A stretch of 16,429 nucleotides of DNA from Dehalococcoidales bacterium (GCA_028713395.1 JAQTOJ010000011.1:1-16429), one strand, 5' to 3'; counted from the stretch's first letter, positions 1 to 8,304 are shown. The notes: generated by a model not told the origin, from the sequence alone. Made by a program: numbers and translations.

Positions 1-1071
1 GGTGCGGTTCTCCTGCGGTGAAGCGTCATAAATAAAGAGACTGCTGGGCAATTGGAAACCCGCCCAGGCAAACCCGGAATATATCTGGGCGAAGATCAAC
101 CAGCCGAAATTTGTGCTGATCACCCAGGCGATGGGCACGAACGGCACCATAAAGGCCGTAATACGTAATATTTTTATATTGCCGGCTTTATCCGTGCGTT
201 TTCCCCACCAGGAAAGAAAAGCGATCGTCGCCAGCCCGGCGGCGGAATTGATGATGCTGTAAATGACATAGTTGAACTTGAGTTCCTTCAGCATATAAGG
301 TGAAAAGAACGGACCGGATAACATCACCGAGAAGTTGAAAAGGGCGCAAAAAATGATGAACTTACCGATGTTGGTTGCCGGTAGCGTTTTGCCGATCTGC
401 CAGATATTCGCCTGTGTTTTTCTCGCAATATTCTTAAATGTGGGTTCTTCCATGCGTGAAAGGAAATAGAGTGAACAAAGACGGGCCGTGATTGCGCCGA
501 TAAATATTATTGAAAAAGCCAGCCGGGGATTGCCGGTCAATACCTGTAGAATCCCCGCGGCGACGTAGGAAAACGCGCCGGCGACTAAACCGGCAATTCT
601 ATTCCGATTTCCGAAATACTTGCCTCTCACCTCTTCCGGCACCAGGTCTGCCATCATGCTGCCCCATGCCGGCTGCGAAGTCGCATCGAACATGGTGCTG
701 ATGGTCATAAAGGTAATAAGCCACATGACCTGGTTCGTGGAAAAGATAAACGGAATCAACAGGATGGGTATCCACATCAGCGCATGAAACAGCGCCATCA
801 GCATTACCAGACCGCGGCGGCTGCCCAGGCGTTCGCTTAAAGTCGGCGCTACCAATTGGGCGGCGCTCATCAATAAGTTCGGAACGGTGGAAAGCAGCCC
901 GATCTGGGCGGTGGTGGCTTTCATGACTAGGGCGAACGGGGTGATATAGTTTTGGGTCAAACCCTGCATGGCCGCGTAGGAACTACCGTCCAGTATGCTC
1001 GCTTTTAGACTCTTAGAGAGATCCGATGATAATTCCCGCTGCCGGCGGGGGTATTGTGCTTCATTAGAAAT
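1..1071 (-). CDS. MFS transporter, C-terminus cut off by window edge, probable ATT start
   Basis: The minus strand is open without a stop from 1077 to base 1. It reads as a polytopic membrane protein: an early helix around the residues AAMQGLTQNYITPFAL, an SERLGSRRG loop typical of the MFS helix 2-3 region, long hydrophobic helices after it, and a second-half loop with WWGKRTDKAG. The substrate cannot be told. The first ATG in frame is at 969, but it falls inside the first helix, and the residues before it (LKASILDGSSY) continue the MFS-like sequence. No ATG, GTG or TTG lies between the upstream stop (1078-1080) and 969. An ATT at 1069-1071 has an excellent anti-SD match, AGGTGAT, just upstream on the minus strand (1077-1083), so I chose it. 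The alternatives are a start at 969 or a slightly damaged 5' end. Family assignment is secure; the start is not. Confidence 0.85.
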   Translation of the reverse strand, partial: MSNEAQYPRRQRELSSDLSKSLKASILDGSSYAAMQGLTQNYITPFALVMKATTAQIGLLSTVPNLLMSAAQLVAPTLSERLGSRRGLVMLMALFHALMWIPILLIPFIFSTNQVMWLITFMTISTMFDATSQPAWGSMMADLVPEEVRGKYFGNRNRIAGLVAGAFSYVAAGILQVLTGNPRLAFSIIFIGAITARLCSLYFLSRMEEPTFKNIARKTQANIWQIGKTLPATNIGKFIIFCALFNFSVMLSGPFFSPYMLKELKFNYVIYSIINSAAGLATIAFLSWWGKRTDKAGNIKILRITAFMVPFVPIAWVISTNFGWLIFAQIYSGFAWAGFQLPSSLFIYDASPQENRT

Positions 1072-1194
1072 TAGAGATCACCTGCCTGATATCTACCATA
1101 TCAAAAAATTGAGCGTCATACGACTTCAGGAGAGAAAAACCGATACGAAAAAGAAAGAAATGAAGTTGCAGATTGAAGCAGTAATGCCGCTTGT

Positions 1195-1401
1195 CTATTT
1201 ATCGGGCGTCTTGGAGGTTTTGTTATTAATCAACGTTTCTTTGTCGTTAACCCCACCGTTCACTATCTGGGACGGTTCATTTTTCTGACTTTTCATGCTC
1301 TGGTAACGTTGAAAGACCTGCGTGCCGTAGCCAACAATCACCACCACGATGGCGATTGCCAGGATTATCATGAGTAGCACTAGTAAAATGCCGATAACCA
1401 T
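1195..1401 (-). CDS. Small single-pass membrane protein, function unknown
   Basis: A 68-residue protein. Residues 2-25 are almost entirely Ile, Leu and Val and form one transmembrane helix. A short basic, polar tail (QRYQSMKSQKNEP and onward) follows, presumably in the cytoplasm. The start at 1401 is supported by AGAAGGA a few bases upstream and by a possible promoter further up. The gene ends about 120 bp before the MFS gene on the same strand, so the two may be co-transcribed. I do not recognise a family. The ribosome-binding site and clean helix make it more likely real than chance. Confidence 0.6.
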   Translation of the reverse strand: MVIGILLVLLMIILAIAIVVVIVGYGTQVFQRYQSMKSQKNEPSQIVNGGVNDKETLINNKTSKTPDK

Positions 1402-1430
1402 ACGGTCCTTCTATCACCTTATTTATACAA

Positions 1431-1459
1431 ACATTAGTCGACTTATCACATTTTGTCAA
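1431..1459 (-). promoter_or_regulatory. Possible promoter of the small membrane protein gene
   Basis: On the minus strand there is a perfect -35 TTGACA (1454-1459) and, after 17 bp, a weak -10 TAATGT (1431-1436). The self-complementary AGTCGACT lies in the spacer. The poor -10 keeps this tentative. Confidence 0.35.
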
Positions 1460-1464
1460 GTAGT

Positions 1465-1494
1465 TTGACCCTTTCCGGCTCGATAATCGATACT
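1465..1494 (+). promoter_or_regulatory. Possible surE promoter
   Basis: TTGACC (1465-1470) is followed after 18 bp by GATACT (1489-1494), about 90 bp before the surE start. It is back to back with the promoter proposed for the small minus-strand gene. This is a sequence match only. Confidence 0.3.
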
Positions 1495-1583
1495 AAAAGA
1501 CCTAATGGTTTTACTAGCAACGCAATATCAACTGAGATGGACAGTCCGTCCGGAATGCTTTACTATTTGAACGGGAGAATAAA

Positions 1584-2360
1584 ATGTATATCTTATTGAC
1601 CAATGATGACGGTATCCAGTCTCCTGGTTTGATTGCATTGGCAGCGGCCGTAAGCCGTGTCGGGGAAGTATTAATTGTGGCGCCGGATAAACAACAGAGC
1701 GGAGTGGGTTCCTGCGTCAGCCTGCATTCAGATATGAATGTCGCGGAAGTTGTGTTTCCGGTGCGCGGCATAAAAGCGTACTCGGTCGGCGGCACCCCCA
1801 GCGATTGCGTCATGCTGGGTCTGCGGCGTTTGTCCCAGGGGCATGTCGATTTAGTGGTTTCGGGTATTAACCTCGGGCCGAACGTCGGCAGGGACATTCC
1901 TTACTCAGGCACGGTTATGGCCACATTGCAGGCGCATTACCGGAAAATACCCTCGGTGGCAATATCACAATTTTTCCTGACCCGTGAAGAAAAGCATGAT
2001 TTTTCCGCCACGGACAAGTTCATTACTTTACTGGTAAAGATGATCGCTGATAAGAAAACCGCTTTTGAATCCATCATAAATGTCAACGTGCCGAATCTAC
2101 CACCGGATAAAATCAAGGGCATCAAAACCACGCGGGCGGCGGATACCGGGTATGTCAGTCACTCTTCCCACCGCCATGATGGCGCGGTGAAATATACATT
2201 GGAGTTGGATAGCGATATCAAAGACCATCTGGTGGAAGGCACCGATATCTGGGCGATCCATCACGGCTATATTTCCGTGACACCATTGCAGTTCAACATT
2301 ACGGACATTCAAGCCATGCCGCTATTACAGGCGGGTATAGAAAATATGGGGGATTGGTGA
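1584..2360 (+). CDS. surE: 5'/3'-nucleotidase SurE
   Basis: SurE is a metal-dependent survival protein that removes phosphate from 5'- and 3'-nucleoside monophosphates in the cytoplasm. The 258-residue length is normal for the family. The metal site is complete: the start TNDDG gives Asp8 and Asp9, Ser39 lies in the loop DKQQSG, and Asn96 lies in SGINLGPNVG. The SVGGTPSDC and PYSGTVMA segments are also typical. The start has GGGAG about 8 bases upstream. In many bacteria surE sits near stationary-phase genes; here it stands alone, with a toxin-antitoxin pair immediately downstream that has its own promoter. Confidence 0.95.
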   Translation: MYILLTNDDGIQSPGLIALAAAVSRVGEVLIVAPDKQQSGVGSCVSLHSDMNVAEVVFPVRGIKAYSVGGTPSDCVMLGLRRLSQGHVDLVVSGINLGPNVGRDIPYSGTVMATLQAHYRKIPSVAISQFFLTREEKHDFSATDKFITLLVKMIADKKTAFESIINVNVPNLPPDKIKGIKTTRAADTGYVSHSSHRHDGAVKYTLELDSDIKDHLVEGTDIWAIHHGYISVTPLQFNITDIQAMPLLQAGIENMGDW

Positions 2361-2371
2361 CGGTCAGGATG

Positions 2372-2397
2372 TTGACATTGTGATGTTATGATGTCAA
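2372..2397 (+). promoter_or_regulatory. Promoter with overlapping inverted repeat before the RHH/RelE pair
   Basis: A perfect 7-bp inverted repeat, TTGACAT (2372-2378) and ATGTCAA (2391-2397), is separated by 12 bp. The left arm doubles as a consensus -35 TTGACA, and CAAAAT lies 17 bp further on as a plausible -10. An operator overlapping the core promoter fits autorepression by the ribbon-helix-helix antitoxin encoded 30 bp downstream, which is how type II pairs are usually controlled. The site begins 12 bp after the surE stop, so the pair appears to have its own transcript. Confidence 0.55.
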
Positions 2398-2427
2398 AAT
2401 GTTGGTGATTCAACCCGGAGGTGAAAG

Positions 2428-2661
2428 ATGACTACGCCAGCAAAGCGTACCACCATTTATATTGATCCAACCCTGCATAAAGCTCTACGTCTCAAAGCCA
2501 TTGCCGTTTCGCGGTCGCTGTCAGATATAGTAAACGATGCCATTCGGGAAAGTCTGTTGGAGGATGCCGAAGACATTGAAGCCTTTGACCGGAGGAGCCG
2601 GGAACCACTCCTTAGTTACGATGTAATGGTGCAAAGGTTGAAGAAAGATGGCAAGCTATAG
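2428..2661 (+). CDS. Ribbon-helix-helix antitoxin of a type II toxin-antitoxin pair
   Basis: A 77-residue protein. The N-terminus, RTTIYIDPTLHKALRLKA, is a classic CopG/RHH beta strand plus helix, followed by a second helix (SLSDIVNDAIRESLLED). Two such units form a DNA-binding dimer. The acidic, then basic, C-terminal tail from about residue 50 would wrap the toxin. The RBS GGAGGTG is strong. The gene overlaps the RelE-like toxin by 14 bp, giving coupled translation. It is expected to neutralise the toxin and repress the promoter just upstream. Confidence 0.88.
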   Translation: MTTPAKRTTIYIDPTLHKALRLKAIAVSRSLSDIVNDAIRESLLEDAEDIEAFDRRSREPLLSYDVMVQRLKKDGKL

Positions 2662-2905
2662 CCTGTTCTTTCGGGCATCGGTAGAAAAAGACCTCAGGAC
2701 TATCCCCAAAAATGACCTGGTCAAAATACTGGCTCGCATCGATGCTTTAAGGGGCGACCCACGGCCCCCGGGGTGTGAAAAGCTCACCGGATTGGAACGC
2801 TACCGGATCAGACAGGGACGCTACCGCATCCTGTATTCTATACAGGATATGGAACTGACCGTCTGGGTGGTCAAGGTCGGACACAGAAAAGACGTTTACA
2901 GCTGA
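2648..2905 (+). CDS. RelE/ParE-superfamily toxin
   Basis: An 85-residue small basic protein. It starts with SLFFRASVEKDLRTIPK, the usual first strand-helix of the family. The central loop PPGCEKLTGLERYRIRQG and the strand YRILYSI are hallmarks of RelE/ParE toxins, as is the C-terminal VGHRKDVYS. RelE members cut mRNA on the ribosome, while ParE members poison gyrase; the sequence alone does not decide, though the GxYRIxY and GHRKDVY pattern is nearer RelE. It overlaps its antitoxin gene and ends 20 bp before ltaE. Confidence 0.88.
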   Translation: MASYSLFFRASVEKDLRTIPKNDLVKILARIDALRGDPRPPGCEKLTGLERYRIRQGRYRILYSIQDMELTVWVVKVGHRKDVYS

Positions 2906-2925
2906 ATATTATCCGGAGGCATAAC

Positions 2926-3969
2926 ATGAAAATGATAGACTTGCGCAGTGATACCGTGACTCATCCTACCGAAGCGATGCGCCAGGCCATGTACGAGGCT
3001 GAAGTGGGCGATGATGTCTACGGTGAAGACCCGTCCATCAACAAGCTGGAAATGATGGCGGCGGCTAAAGTGGGCAAAGCCGCCGGATTGTTCGTGCCTT
3101 CCGGCACGATGAGCAATTTGCTTGCCATTCTTGTTCAGACGACCCGCGGTAATGAAATTATCGTGGGCAGCGAATCGCACATCTTCCATTACGAGGTCGG
3201 TGGCGCCTCGGCGTTGGGCGGTGTGGTCTTGCGTACCGTTAACAACCAGCCGCACGGTGAAATTGAGCTGGAAGACATTGAAAAATCGATCCGTAGCCAG
3301 GATATTCATTCGCCGCCCACCGCGCTTATCTGTCTGGAAAATACGCAGAATCGCTGCGGCGGCATGGTATTAACGCCTTTTTATACTGCGAAAGTGGTTA
3401 AATTGGCGCGTGCGCATAACCTGAAAGTTCATCTGGATGGCGCCCGTCTCTTCAATGCGGCGGTGGCTCAGAACGTCTCGGCGATGGAATTAAGCCGCGG
3501 CGTAGATTCGGTCGGTATCTGCTTATCCAAAGGGTTGAGCGCCCCGGTGGGTTCGGTGATCTGCGGTTCGTCCGAGTTCATTGAGCGCGCTCGCAAATGG
3601 AGGAAAATGCTGGGTGGTGGCATGCGGCAGGCCGGCGTCATCGCCGCGGCTGGCATCGTGGCGTTGGAGACGATGGTCGAACGGTTGGCGGAAGACCACG
3701 CCAACGCCAAAAAGCTGGCGGAAGGCATGCGCACTATAAAGGACATCATCGTTACCCAGGACATAGTTCCCACCAACATCATTCTGTTTGAGACGGCTAA
3801 AAATATCGATGCCGTCAAATTCTCCGCTAAAATGAAAGCAGAAGGGGTGCTGCTCAGCCCACGCGGCGGTAACCAGTTCCGGGTGGTCACCCACCGTATG
3901 GTCAGTACTGCCGATATCGATACAGTGTTAATGACATTTACGAAGGTCATAAAAAACCTGAAATCATAA
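2926..3969 (+). CDS. ltaE: Low-specificity L-threonine aldolase
   Basis: A PLP-dependent fold-type I enzyme that splits L-threonine or allo-threonine into glycine and acetaldehyde. The 347-residue length is normal. The N-terminus IDLRSDTVTHPTEAMRQAM and the GDDVYGEDP stretch are diagnostic. Asp171 in HLDGARLFNA would hold the PLP ring nitrogen, and Lys202 in CLSKGLSAPVGS is the Schiff-base lysine. The start is preceded by GGAGG at good spacing. It lies 20 bp behind the RelE-like toxin and about 70 bp ahead of the macroglobulin gene, so it may share the toxin-antitoxin transcript. Confidence 0.93.
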   Translation: MKMIDLRSDTVTHPTEAMRQAMYEAEVGDDVYGEDPSINKLEMMAAAKVGKAAGLFVPSGTMSNLLAILVQTTRGNEIIVGSESHIFHYEVGGASALGGVVLRTVNNQPHGEIELEDIEKSIRSQDIHSPPTALICLENTQNRCGGMVLTPFYTAKVVKLARAHNLKVHLDGARLFNAAVAQNVSAMELSRGVDSVGICLSKGLSAPVGSVICGSSEFIERARKWRKMLGGGMRQAGVIAAAGIVALETMVERLAEDHANAKKLAEGMRTIKDIIVTQDIVPTNIILFETAKNIDAVKFSAKMKAEGVLLSPRGGNQFRVVTHRMVSTADIDTVLMTFTKVIKNLKS

Positions 3970-4040
3970 CCTCCGGCTATCCTTTGTATTATCCCAACGT
4001 TATATCTATCGAGGGTGTTCACCTACCGGGAGGTTGTGTT

Positions 4041-7000
4041 ATGAAGTCGTTTTTTATCAAAACATGGATAGTATTTACGATTCTGGCGTCTCTATTGGTG
4101 GTTTTGCCCGCCTGCCAGCCGGCAGTTACCGCCGCTAGCTACGTTGCCCTGGCGCCCAAAATCCTACACAGCAGCCGCATGGAAGCCATTTCGGTGGCTT
4201 TATTCAACGGCGCCCAGCCCGCCAAAGATGTTGTGACCGTTTCTATTCTCAAGGATAAAGAAACCATCGCTTCGACTGTGGCCGTGATCAACGGCAAAGG
4301 TAAAGTGAATCTGGATATTCCGGATGTCGCCGACGGCGCTTACGAATTACAAGTCAAGTCCTCCAAATTCACCGATAAAACTACCATTAATATCGAAAAG
4401 AGTTATCTGGCTTTCGTGGAAACCGATAAGCCTATCTATAAACCCGGTCAGACCATCCATGTTCGTGTCATGACGCTCGATCCGGATTTGAAACCGGTCT
4501 CCGAAGCTGCCACCGTGGAAATCACCGACGCCAAATCGATCAAAATCTTCCGTGAAGTCGTGCAGACGGATGAATACGGCATGGCCGATGTTGATCTGCC
4601 GCTTTCCAGTGAACCCAATCTGGGGGTCTGGAAGATCAATATCACCACCGAAAAAGCCAAGAGCGAACTCGATGTGCGGGTGGAAGAGTATGTTTTACCC
4701 AAATACGAAGTCGCCGTGACTTTACCGAAAGAGTGGTTTTTGGTCAGCGAAAAAATCACCGGCACTGTTAACTCCACCTATACCTTCGGTAAACCCGTCG
4801 AGGGCGAAATGAAGATTGAGGCGTTAAAATATGTTGGGCAGTGGCAGACCTACGCCACGATTACCAAGAATATCAGCGGCAATGCTGATTTTGAGATTCC
4901 CGCGGCGGGTTATGTGGCGGGCACCCCGGCCTCCGGCGGTGACGGCAACGTGCAGCTCAATATCACTGTCACGGAAAAATCCACCGGTTATGTGGAAAAG
5001 ACCAGCCGCCTGCTCACCGTAGCCGATTCGGCGGTCAACCTCCAGGTCATCCCGGAGGGTACGGTTTTCAAACCCGGCTTGCCCTTCAGTTTCCTTATCG
5101 TCACCGAAACACCCGGCAGCACCCCGGTGGATGCTGTGGTGGAAACCACCGTCACCTATGTCAACGATAAGTTCGAGGATTTCCAGACCGATAAAAGAAC
5201 TATCAATACGACCAAAGGCACCGGTGTTTTAGAAATATCTCCTCCGGCGGCTGCCATCGCCATGATCATCGAAGCTACGTCCGGCACCGCCTACGCCACT
5301 AAAAACCTGCAGGCGTCCTATTCGCCGTCCGGCAACTTTATTCACCTGGAACAGGTGACCGAAGGTTCCATTGCGGTCGGGCAAAAAATTGCTTTTAGAG
5401 TTTATTCCACCGATACCGCCACCAACTTCTATTATGAGGTCGTGGCGCGCGGCACGGTAGCGTTTTCCGATTATTCCCGCAGCCGCGATATCTCCTTCAG
5501 TACGACGCCTTTGATGACCCCGGATGCCAAAATACTGGTTTACCAGATTTTACCCAATAGTGAAGTAGCCGCGGATTATCTGCCTTTCACCGTGGCAGCG
5601 GCTTACCCCCAGCAGGTAGTCGCCGGTTTTGATACGGCGGAAGCTAAACCCGCGGACGAAGTCCAGATCAATATCCAGACGGAAGGTCCCGCTAAGGTGG
5701 GCATTGCCGCCGTCGATAAATCGGTCTTCATCCTGGCCGAAAACAGGCTGAACCTGCAGCAGGTTTTCGCCGAACTGGAAAGGCTTTACATGGACCCGCA
5801 GGCGGAAATCGACCAGATTTCTTTCTATCCTACCGTGACCACAGTAGGCACGACGGATGTATTCAAGGATGCCGGCATGGTTGTTATGACCAACCAGACG
5901 ATTCCGCAGAGCAAGGATTATCAGGTGCAGCCTGCCAATAATAGTTTCTGGAACAAGATCTTCCGCTTTTTCGGAGGGCGAAATGTGTTTGGTGGCATCG
6001 CCATGGAAGATGCCAACGGCGCTAAGGGCGGCGTCGTGCCACCGATGGTGGTGCCCGCACCCACACAGACTACCGCCAGCGGCAGTAGTAGTTTGGCGGA
6101 AGTGCAGCGGGTACGGCAGTTCTTCCCCGAAACCTGGCTCTGGACTGAAGTGACTACCGATGCCTCCGGTAAAGCCTCCCAGACGGTGACCGTGCCGGAT
6201 ACCATCACCACCTGGAAATTACGCGCTGTCGCTGTTTCCAAGGAGAACGGCCTGGGCGTGGCAGAAAACGAACTCAAGGTTTTCCAGCCTTTCTTCCTCT
6301 CCATTGACCTGCCTTATTCCGCCATCCGCGGGGAAGAATTCCCCGTGAGCGTGGCAATTTATAACTACCTGGACACCGCGCAGAACGTGCAAGTTGACAT
6401 AACTCAGGGAGATTGGTTCGAGCTGCTGGATAATGCCAGCCAGACCGTGAATATTGCCCCGAATGAGATCGGAAGCGTACAATTCAGAATCCGCCCCGGC
6501 AAGATCGGCATCAAAGAATTGAAGATCAGCGCCCGCAGCGCCGCCGCGGCTGATGCCGTCATCAAAACCATTATCATTGAGCCGGAAGGCGTGGACAGGG
6601 AAATCGTGGATAACATCACCCTCGCCGGTGGCGTGACTAAAACACTGGATACCTCGCTTCCGGATGTTGTGGTCGCCGATTCCGGCCGTGCCTACATTGC
6701 CGTGACCTCCAGCTTCCTCACCCAGACATTGGATGGACTGGATTCTTTATTACAGATGCCTTTCGGGTGCGGCGAGCAGAACATGCTCAATTTCGCCCCG
6801 GACGTTTTCATTACCAAATACCTGGAAGCCAGCGGCCAGCTCAAGCCGGAAATTATGGCCAAGGCGGAAATGTTGATGATCACCGGCTACCAGCGGGAAT
6901 TGACCTACCGCCGCACCGACGGTTCATTCTCTGCTTTCGGTATGAATGATGAGTCGGGGAGCCTCTGGCTCACCGCCTTTGTGCTGAAGAGCTTCTCACA

Positions 7001-8249
7001 AGCGAAAAATACTATTTATATCGATGACGGTATTCTCAGCGCCGCCCGGAACTGGATCACCTCGCATCAAAATGCTGACGGGTCTTTTGACGCAGTTGGG
7101 TTCGTGCACCATCAGGAAATGATCGGCGGGTTACAGGGCAAGGACGCCTTGACGGCGTATGTTGCCATCGCCTTGCTGGAAGCCGGTGACACCGTGGCCA
7201 GCGGTCGCGCCGTGCAATATCTGGAGACCAAACTCGCTTTGATGGACAGCCCATATGAAGTCGCCCTCACAACCTATGCCCTGGAAAAAGCCAAGAGCTC
7301 TAAAGCCGGCGATGCCTATACTAAATTGATGGCGCTGGCTAAAGAGGACGAGAACGGGTTGCATTGGGGCGCCGATGAGATTATACCGGTTGACACCCAG
7401 CCTGCCGGTAAAGTGGGCGCCCAGCCATTTATGCGCCCCTACCAGCCGGATATCAACCGCGAAGCCTCCATCGAAACGACCGCCTATGCCACACTCGCCT
7501 TAGTCCAGCGCGGCGATGCCCTCAATGCCTCCCGTGCGGCAAAGTGGCTGGTCTCCAAACGGAACGCCTACGGCGGCTACGGTTCCACTCAGGACACGGT
7601 GGTTACCTTGCAAGCGCTCACTGAATTTGCCGTCAACAGTCGCGCCGATGTTGATCTGACGGTGACACTGAAAGGCGCCGGCATCGATAAAACACTGGCT
7701 ATCAACGCCAGCAACTTTGATGTGTTGCAGACGGTGGAAGTAGGCATCAACGGCCAGATCACCATGACGGTCACCGGGAAAGGTGATGCCATCGGGCAGT
7801 TAGTCAGAAGATACAACGTCCCGGCTGCGGATGCTACTCCGGCGGCGCAGATGCTCAAAGTAGACGTGACTTACGATACCACCGAGGTTGAGGTCAACGA
7901 TCTGGTCAATGTAAATGTGAACCTGGGTTTCAATCCATTACCTGAATTGAACATCGCCGAAGCCGGTATGATCGTCGTGGACGTTTCTATTCCCACCGGC
8001 TTTGAAGCGGTGCGCGATTCGATAGTTGCCATCACCGAACAGATGCCCAATATCAAAAGGTTCGAAATCGCCGGGCGTAAAGTGATTTTCTATGTGGAAA
8101 ACATGAAACCCGGGGACAAAATCGCTTATCGGTTCCAGGTCAAAGCCCTTTATCCGGTCAAAGCCAAAGGCGTGATGACCTCTGCTTACTCATATTACAC
8201 GCCGGATATCAAAGGCGAAACCTTGAGCGCCGCGGTGACGGTGAGATAA
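4041..8249 (+). CDS. Alpha-2-macroglobulin-family lipoprotein, metazoan-like, with thioester
   Basis: A 1402-residue exported protease-trap protein. I place the start at 4041: GGGAGG lies 8 bases upstream, and the next residues form a signal peptide with lipobox VLPAC (Cys25). The frame is open further upstream to 3984, but those residues do not look like a signal. Order of parts: macroglobulin domains, with KPIYKPGQ at 130-137; VGIAAVDKSVF, typical of the domain that carries the bait; a bait-like stretch at about 621-690 with a Pro/Thr/Ser-rich end; RQFFPETWLW at 692; PYSAIRGEEF; the thioester GCGEQN with Cys910 and Gln913; the thioester helical domain, with HHQEMIGG at 1023-1030 and GGYGSTQDT near 1180; and a C-terminal receptor-binding-like beta domain, about 1270-1402. 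Layout and motifs match animal A2M/C3 better than E. coli YfhM. No penicillin-binding protein 1C gene is beside it. Role inferred: surface-anchored trapping or tagging of foreign proteases. Confidence 0.93.
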   Translation: MKSFFIKTWIVFTILASLLVVLPACQPAVTAASYVALAPKILHSSRMEAISVALFNGAQPAKDVVTVSILKDKETIASTVAVINGKGKVNLDIPDVADGAYELQVKSSKFTDKTTINIEKSYLAFVETDKPIYKPGQTIHVRVMTLDPDLKPVSEAATVEITDAKSIKIFREVVQTDEYGMADVDLPLSSEPNLGVWKINITTEKAKSELDVRVEEYVLPKYEVAVTLPKEWFLVSEKITGTVNSTYTFGKPVEGEMKIEALKYVGQWQTYATITKNISGNADFEIPAAGYVAGTPASGGDGNVQLNITVTEKSTGYVEKTSRLLTVADSAVNLQVIPEGTVFKPGLPFSFLIVTETPGSTPVDAVVETTVTYVNDKFEDFQTDKRTINTTKGTGVLEISPPAAAIAMIIEATSGTAYATKNLQASYSPSGNFIHLEQVTEGSIAVGQKIAFRVYSTDTATNFYYEVVARGTVAFSDYSRSRDISFSTTPLMTPDAKILVYQILPNSEVAADYLPFTVAAAYPQQVVAGFDTAEAKPADEVQINIQTEGPAKVGIAAVDKSVFILAENRLNLQQVFAELERLYMDPQAEIDQISFYPTVTTVGTTDVFKDAGMVVMTNQTIPQSKDYQVQPANNSFWNKIFRFFGGRNVFGGIAMEDANGAKGGVVPPMVVPAPTQTTASGSSSLAEVQRVRQFFPETWLWTEVTTDASGKASQTVTVPDTITTWKLRAVAVSKENGLGVAENELKVFQPFFLSIDLPYSAIRGEEFPVSVAIYNYLDTAQNVQVDITQGDWFELLDNASQTVNIAPNEIGSVQFRIRPGKIGIKELKISARSAAAADAVIKTIIIEPEGVDREIVDNITLAGGVTKTLDTSLPDVVVADSGRAYIAVTSSFLTQTLDGLDSLLQMPFGCGEQNMLNFAPDVFITKYLEASGQLKPEIMAKAEMLMITGYQRELTYRRTDGSFSAFGMNDESGSLWLTAFVLKSFSQAKNTIYIDDGILSAARNWITSHQNADGSFDAVGFVHHQEMIGGLQGKDALTAYVAIALLEAGDTVASGRAVQYLETKLALMDSPYEVALTTYALEKAKSSKAGDAYTKLMALAKEDENGLHWGADEIIPVDTQPAGKVGAQPFMRPYQPDINREASIETTAYATLALVQRGDALNASRAAKWLVSKRNAYGGYGSTQDTVVTLQALTEFAVNSRADVDLTVTLKGAGIDKTLAINASNFDVLQTVEVGINGQITMTVTGKGDAIGQLVRRYNVPAADATPAAQMLKVDVTYDTTEVEVNDLVNVNVNLGFNPLPELNIAEAGMIVVDVSIPTGFEAVRDSIVAITEQMPNIKRFEIAGRKVIFYVENMKPGDKIAYRFQVKALYPVKAKGVMTSAYSYYTPDIKGETLSAAVTVR

Positions 8250-8267
8250 GCAGCAACCTCTATACAC

Positions 8268-8295
8268 GTCATCCCAGCGAAAGCTGGGATCCAGT
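8268..8295. repeat. Dispersed 28-bp palindromic repeat, copy 1
   Basis: The unit GTCATCCCAGC-GAAA-GCTGGGATCCAGT forms an 8-bp hairpin (ATCCCAGC/GCTGGGAT). It recurs at 8384-8411 with one loop difference region (GAAA versus GTAG). It lies 19 bp after the macroglobulin stop. It resembles REP-type intergenic palindromes and could protect or end the macroglobulin transcript; there is no T-tract after it. Confidence 0.75.
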
Positions 8296-8304
8296 AAAAA
8301 CAAA

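Noticed and set aside
995..1288. Plus-strand frame across the small membrane gene and the MFS start
   Set aside because: No RBS and no family-like sequence, and it overlaps better-supported minus-strand genes.
3468..4022. 184-residue minus-strand frame opposite ltaE
   Set aside because: Shadow of the threonine aldolase coding frame.
3984..4040. Longer macroglobulin N-terminus
   Set aside because: The extra 19 residues do not look like part of a signal peptide, while ATG 4041 has GGGAGG and leads directly into a lipoprotein signal.
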